This document shows positions 62,509 to 64,000 of a DNA stretch of 64,000 bases, piece by piece. A model generated the notes under the pieces. It did no database searches. It saw nothing but the letters and a program-made list of their open reading frames with translations, and was not told where the DNA came from. Position 1 is the stretch's first letter; each line of letters begins with the position of its first letter. The position numbers and the translations under genes were made by a program. This DNA comes from Echinarachnius parma (taxonomy: Eukaryota > Echinodermata > Echinoidea > Clypeasteroida > Echinarachniidae), in assembly GCA_037951105.1 (NCBI GenBank), contig JBAMJV010007110.1, forward strand, positions 50,370 to 114,369. Direction: 5' to 3'.

Positions 62509-63671
62509 GCTACTACTACTTTTGATTGCTCCAAAAAGCGGTAAGATGACGCGCCGCTGCTTGGTGACTTTTTTTGGGGGGTCTTGCGCATATTTTAAAA
62601 CAAAAATTTTGGAAATCGGACCTACCGTTACGAAGTCACGTGACCTTTTGTCTATGCATGTCTGCCCGAAAATCGCTCAATTTCGTGATTTGTGTACAAA
62701 AGATATGGAAATATAAGTTTTCGCAAAAAGAGGTATATCATTGGTTATTTGGTCTTGTTTACATTTCATATGTTTGTTTTGGGGTTCAAAATTCGTTAAA
62801 TTATAGTTAGAAATAAAAAAAAAAAAAAAAAACAATAAACTACATTAGTAAAAAAACAAAGAAATACATAAGAAATTATACAAACAATAGAAAACATAAG
62901 GAAGAACCTGGCTCTTCCAAATTTTGATGTCGTATTATCATTCCAAATGCTCTAAAGACTAAAGAATATATATAGTGAAAACCAATGTTTAATTATGAAG
63001 AATATATGATTTATGGGTACAAATATGAATTTTATGACCTTATTTGCATAAATTACCATAAATATGCAAATTAATGAATTTTACAAAAAATAAAATAACC
63101 ATTGTATCTATACACTTCACTTATCATGCGTGCAAATGTTCACGGTGATCGGCCCGCTTCGCGGCCGAGATCTTAATGGGGGAGGGGGGGGGGGGGGGCA
63201 TAATGCCCCCCCCCCCCCCGCCCCCCGCCGTAGAAAGACCTCAATAGCCCGGCCTTTTTAGGGTTAAAGAGAGGAAATGAGCTATATCGTTAGAGTAGTA
63301 CTATGCGATGTGTTGGTTTTTTGTTTGCATCATTTGAATCCTTGTCACTGAAAACTTCAATTTTTAACCAAATTGGTGTAGGTAGAATCCTAATAGTGTA
63401 TGGAATGTTTTACTGAACTGAAATATGTCTGCAAAAGAAGGCCGACATTTTTCTTTAGAGTTAAAACTGAATGAAATAATACAAATTGGCAGCGTTGCCA
63501 CAATGTGGTTCATTTCCGTGACTTAATTCTACTCGGTTTAAATCAAAGGTAAGATCGGAGCATTACGTTAAAGTCAACAGTCGTCCCGTCAGCCTGCGTG
63601 TCGATATGTTTTCCCAGCATTATGAAGCCCTGACAAAGTATTTCAGCTTTGGCGCCAGCTAGAGAGGCCAT
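39218..63671 (-). CDS. ZU5-UPA-death domain protein with novel N-terminus
   Basis: Ten exons in order: 63567-63671, 61717-61946, 61242-61347, 51156-51414, 45213-45500, 43948-44195, 43349-43471, 41830-41980, 40784-40885, 39218-39804. All have GT-AG sites and matching phases and give 732 residues. Residues 1-112: unassigned alpha/beta region; 113-233: basic then Ser/Pro-rich linker; about 245-370: ZU5 (GLKLVIPLD, VAVGLRLTPAGSEFKSPVKI, TVPHCA), closing with His361-Phe362-Ser363; about 370-520: UPA-like (CTAFIPRATP, ITLRVKQYLRG); 615-695: death domain (NWKGLADKLDMDDCI, LARMKRHDCVDVIK); 706-730: acidic tail. No signal peptide or membrane segment, so a cytosolic PIDD/UNC5CL-like adaptor rather than a netrin receptor. 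Exon 4 could alternatively start at 51404, but only 51414 keeps the frame with exon 3. Confidence 0.86.
39935..40190. repeat. (CTAT)n microsatellites in intron 9
   Basis: CTAT repeats at 39935-40065 and 40148-40190, separated by about 80 unique bases. Confidence 0.9.
41341..41390. repeat. Poly-C tract
   Basis: C tract of about 26 bases at 41362-41387 in intron 8. Confidence 0.9.
41488..41709. mobile_element. MITE family A, copy 4
   Basis: ATCCGCACAAAGAGCTGACTCG pairs with GGCTCTGTGTGCGGAT. It has the same core as the other three copies and lies in intron 8 of the ZU5 gene. Confidence 0.75.
42044..43170. repeat. Cluster of (ACT)n microsatellites in intron 7
   Basis: ACT tracts at 42044-42165, 42674-42751, 42900-42978 and 43085-43170. 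The second and third are two halves of one tract split by an inserted element. A short CCCTAACCCTAA at 43193-43204 is too brief to be a telomere relic. Confidence 0.93.
42752..42896. mobile_element. 145-bp MITE inside an (ACT)n tract
   Basis: AAGGGGCCGTGGAACC and CCGCGGCCCCTT are inverted ends. The ACT repeat continues on both sides, so it marks an insertion. The G-rich phrase GGGGGGAGGGGGCAGCC lies next to the left end. Confidence 0.7.
43472..43947. other. Intron 6, nothing recognised
   Basis: AT-rich, no repeat family recognised. Confidence 0.5.
43948..44195 (-). CDS. ZU5 gene exon 6: HFS motif, start of UPA
   Basis: Acceptor GTGGCATTTGCAG and donor GTACGT. The exon reads from SDAFSVIKLPSS through DLDLYVGHFSVWWIIFEKLE to CTAFIPRATPRGK. 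In PIDD1 and UNC5CL the HF-S bond at this place is cut autocatalytically; here H361, F362 and S363 are present in the same setting. Confidence 0.85.
44196..45212. other. Intron 5, possible weak MITE
   Basis: TATGATCGTTC at 44331 and GAACGATCATG at 44740-44750 are inverted, and AACTTCCC occurs on both flanks, suggesting a decayed 420-bp element. Nothing else seen. Confidence 0.35.
45213..45500 (-). CDS. ZU5 gene exon 5: ZU5 domain core
   Basis: Acceptor GAAATCTAG and donor AAAG|GTTAAC (the only donor nearby giving the required phase 1). The reading LKKYGLKLVIPLDVDV, LPLEEGDVIVAVGLRL and KSPVKITVPHCAILT is the hallmark ZU5 pattern (IPxGA-like strand, then GP/TPxGxxFxxPVxLxxPH). Confidence 0.9.
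45959..46046. mobile_element. Fragment of pogo-like MITE
   Basis: AAAGTCAAACCTGTCTATAGCG is followed by the complementary CGCTATAGACAGGTGG within 60 bases. It matches the sub-terminal parts of the element at 1259-1778. Confidence 0.6.
48335..48860. mobile_element. TTAA MITE family F nested in the foldback
   Basis: TTAAAGGGGCCCTGCAACCC and its complement bound the element with TTAA at both edges. The end repeats extend about 85 bases, followed by a second inverted pair, GTCAATCACTGGTCAGCTACC and complement. It interrupts an arm of the 46151-51110 element, so it is younger. Confidence 0.9.
50210..51050. repeat. 251-bp tandem units in the foldback's right arm
   Basis: GTCAGAAATTGACGTATCAC recurs at 50470, 50721 and 50972, a period of 251. 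Copies differ at very few positions, implying recent duplication. Confidence 0.9.
51415..52870. other. Intron 3, A/T-rich with (TTTA)n tracts
   Basis: TTTA repeats at about 51553-51590 and 52285-52313 look like retroelement tails. No coding part is seen until 52900. Confidence 0.5.
52871..53420 (+). mobile_element. Non-LTR retroelement 3' fragment
   Basis: The reading YIRPVLHYCVPVFN, LERIQKRVLRIILGGDY and FALSLCNLTTLEARKK is the C-terminal segment after the reverse transcriptase in Jockey/CR1-like elements. It resembles the minus-strand fragment at 56141-56365. It breaks at 53130. Confidence 0.75.
53421..54005. other. Intron 3, nothing recognised
   Basis: A weakly palindromic part around 53630-53670 (GATGACGTCAC, GACGCGTCATC) is the only feature noted. 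Confidence 0.4.
54010..56156 (-). mobile_element. 5'-truncated Penelope-like element with GIY-YIG endonuclease
   Basis: A 401-codon ORF (54951-56156) starts inside the reverse transcriptase palm (WWRYIDDVFFIW, residues 36-47). It continues through the thumb (LEVTIKKE, SLYTKPTDTHQYLHSSSCHP) and a Cys-rich linker (CTADRCIVCQVH) to a GIY-YIG nuclease (VVYLITCRVCGMQYVGETRN at 304-323, RRFYGHR). This order is diagnostic of Penelope-like elements. The N-terminal half is missing; the edge abuts a non-LTR fragment at 56150. The C-terminal half has no stop or frame break. The 3' region carries a hammerhead-like core. Confidence 0.92.
54071..54098 (-). ncRNA. Hammerhead-ribozyme-like core in Penelope 3' region
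   Basis: On the minus strand CTGACGA, then a perfect GATCC/GGATC stem with a TGCTA loop, then GAAA. These are the conserved core strands and stem II of the minimal hammerheads known in Penelope-like elements. The expected UH cleavage triplet after a short stem III is not clear (G follows the U), so the copy may be inactive. Confidence 0.45.
56141..57330 (-). mobile_element. Broken non-LTR retrotransposon (reverse transcriptase)
   Basis: From upstream to downstream the minus strand reads WKTATITPVPKGKK, LRPISLTPIF, then a stop, LTTIDFTKAFDRVNHNIVIKK, CGVPQGTKLGPILFLVLVND and KYVDHLTL, followed after a gap by RPILEFACPVWH and VQKRALRIILGIDYTSY. The catalytic YxDD box is YVDH, so one catalytic Asp is lost. 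Together with the internal stop this copy is dead. Confidence 0.85.
57367..57600. repeat. Cluster of AAGCAATTGCTT palindromes
   Basis: AAGCAATTGCTT or close variants occur at least six times in 200 bases, bounded by CGTATGCATAC and CCGTATGCAG. Likely a small inverted-repeat element between two retroelement fragments. Confidence 0.7.
59093..59593. mobile_element. CpG-rich MITE family G inside the retroelement
   Basis: GGTATCTCACCGAGC and GCCGGTGAGATACGC are inverted ends; TTAA marks the left edge and TTTA the right. The body repeats GGAGACGTCTCCGCGACGTC in both orientations, so it folds back on itself and is far richer in CpG than its surroundings. Confidence 0.75.
59959..60271. mobile_element. 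Poly-G foldback MITE (CAGTGGCGGATC ends), copy 2
   Basis: CAGTGGCGGATCCAGG and TAGATCCGCCCCCTG are inverted ends and ATCTG is repeated directly on both sides (954-958 and 272-276 of the respective kilobases), a 5-base target duplication. It shares CATCGTCATTGGGTCAA and TTAGCAAAAAGCTAGATCC with copy 1. Confidence 0.85.
60791..61241. other. Intron 3 start, nothing recognised
   Basis: AT-rich sequence between ZU5 gene exon 3 and the endonuclease start of the retroelement. Confidence 0.5.
61242..63671 (-). CDS. ZU5 gene exons 1-3: unassigned N-terminal domain
   Basis: Exon 1 (35 residues) starts at an ATG with A at -3 and G at +4 and reads MASLAGAKAEILCQGFIMLG. Exon 2 reads KERNFYHVLEKLGDREFRL then GYFSLSGRLRVFKMEL and EVVLILVHKKELIYLNPE; exon 3 continues IRKVARWYDIFRNVERELNP then a Lys/Arg-rich run. 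Alternating strands followed by one long amphipathic helix resemble a PH-like fold, but I do not recognise the family. Confidence 0.75.
62108..62520. repeat. (TAG)n and (ACT)n microsatellites in intron 1
   Basis: Imperfect TAG repeat at 62108-62340 and its inverted form ACT at 62416-62520, so the pair can fold back. Confidence 0.93.
62535..62720. repeat. Dispersed repeat shared with 18801-18960
   Basis: GATGACGCGCCGCTGCTTGG, GTCTTGCGCATATTTTAAAA and AATCGGACCTACCGTTACG-like sequence parallels the earlier copy. Confidence 0.55.
62810..63267. mobile_element. Poly-G foldback element, copy 2 (left end lost)
   Basis: The right end reads AGGGTTAAA. The body matches 29461-30016 (AATAAACTACATTAGTAAAA-like A-rich part, a G tract facing a C tract across CATAATGC). 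Only the right TTAA remains. Confidence 0.65.
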
Positions 63672-63849
63672 CGTCTCATCGATTCAGAACTACAAGAAGA
63701 AAGAATGCATGAAGAAAAAAAAAAGTAATTTAACACAGAAACAGCTTTTATGGTGTGTGAAACAACGTTGCTTTAAAATATCTATTTATTTTGATCTAGT
63801 AATGCCACATGTATAAATGTAACAAATGTATAATATTTTATAAAGAATA
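63672..63849. other. 5' flank of the ZU5 gene
   Basis: Immediate upstream region of the minus-strand start codon; A/T-rich, with no clear TATA box or CpG island. Confidence 0.35.
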
Positions 63850-64000
63850 TGTTTGGTTTGTTATATCCCAACAGGCTGCTACTGCATACACACCATCCAT
63901 CATCCGCACACCATCATCTCATCCATTTTTCATTTTGTTTGTGCACTTTATTTTTTTATATAGTTTGTAACGTTGTATAACTTTTTTCAGGGACCATCAT
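63850..64000 (+). mobile_element. 3' tail of a non-LTR retroelement at window edge
   Basis: TATAGTTTGTAACG and CTTTTTTCAGGGACCATCA, preceded by CCATCCATCATCCGCAC-like sequence, match the 3' untranslated tail of the element ending near 36120. Only the tail is seen and it continues out of the window. Confidence 0.65.

Noticed and set aside
1-64000. tRNA and rRNA genes
   Set aside because: No cloverleaf or rRNA-like sequence was noticed by eye; a tRNAscan run would be needed to exclude tRNAs.

Overview
The window is animal nuclear DNA, most likely from a marine invertebrate (an invertebrate deuterostome or lophotrochozoan; I cannot name the species). The reasons are genes with many short GT-AG exons and kilobase introns, an AT-rich background, many microsatellites and long G/C homopolymers, several classes of retroelement, and numerous small inverted-repeat (MITE-like) transposons. 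Exons were assembled by eye from splice signals, reading phase and recalled protein families; no database search was made.

Three genes can be supported. (1) Minus strand, 5695-8479: a three-exon gene for a 177-residue homologue of the ciliary microtubule inner protein CIMIP5/C2orf50. Its second intron carries decayed tandem copies of the last exon, one with a usable-looking splice acceptor and its own stop. (2) Plus strand, 19489-32734: a seven-exon, 308-residue short-chain dehydrogenase of the carbonyl reductase (CBR1) type. Its start lies in a 21-base exon 1.3 kb upstream of the first long ORF, and all SDR catalytic residues are present. (3) Minus strand, 39218-63671: a ten-exon gene whose splice phases all fit. 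It encodes a 732-residue protein with an unassigned N-terminal region, a ZU5 domain ending in a PIDD-like His-Phe-Ser motif, a UPA-like region, and a C-terminal death domain with an acidic tail. This is the most interesting gene here, a probable cytosolic death-fold signalling adaptor.

A fourth, unidentified minus-strand gene is suggested by good-looking exons at 17364-17448 and 16283-16382. It is uncertain.

The rest is mobile or repetitive DNA. From 1 to 5.7 kb there are pogo-like and other MITEs and a near-perfect 182-bp hairpin. From 9.5 to 19 kb there is mostly unassigned AT-rich DNA with microsatellites and poly-G elements. CBR1 introns hold several TTAA-flanked inverted-repeat elements and a 1.5-kb foldback. 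From 33 to 38.5 kb there is a duplicated block around a truncated non-LTR retroelement and a (GAA)n tract. The large introns of the ZU5 gene hold a 4.96-kb foldback element (46151-51110) and, at 52.9-60.8 kb, a stack of broken non-LTR retroelements plus a Penelope-like element with a GIY-YIG endonuclease and a hammerhead-ribozyme-like core.

The three genes do not form an operon or a shared pathway; they are ordinary neighbours on an animal chromosome.
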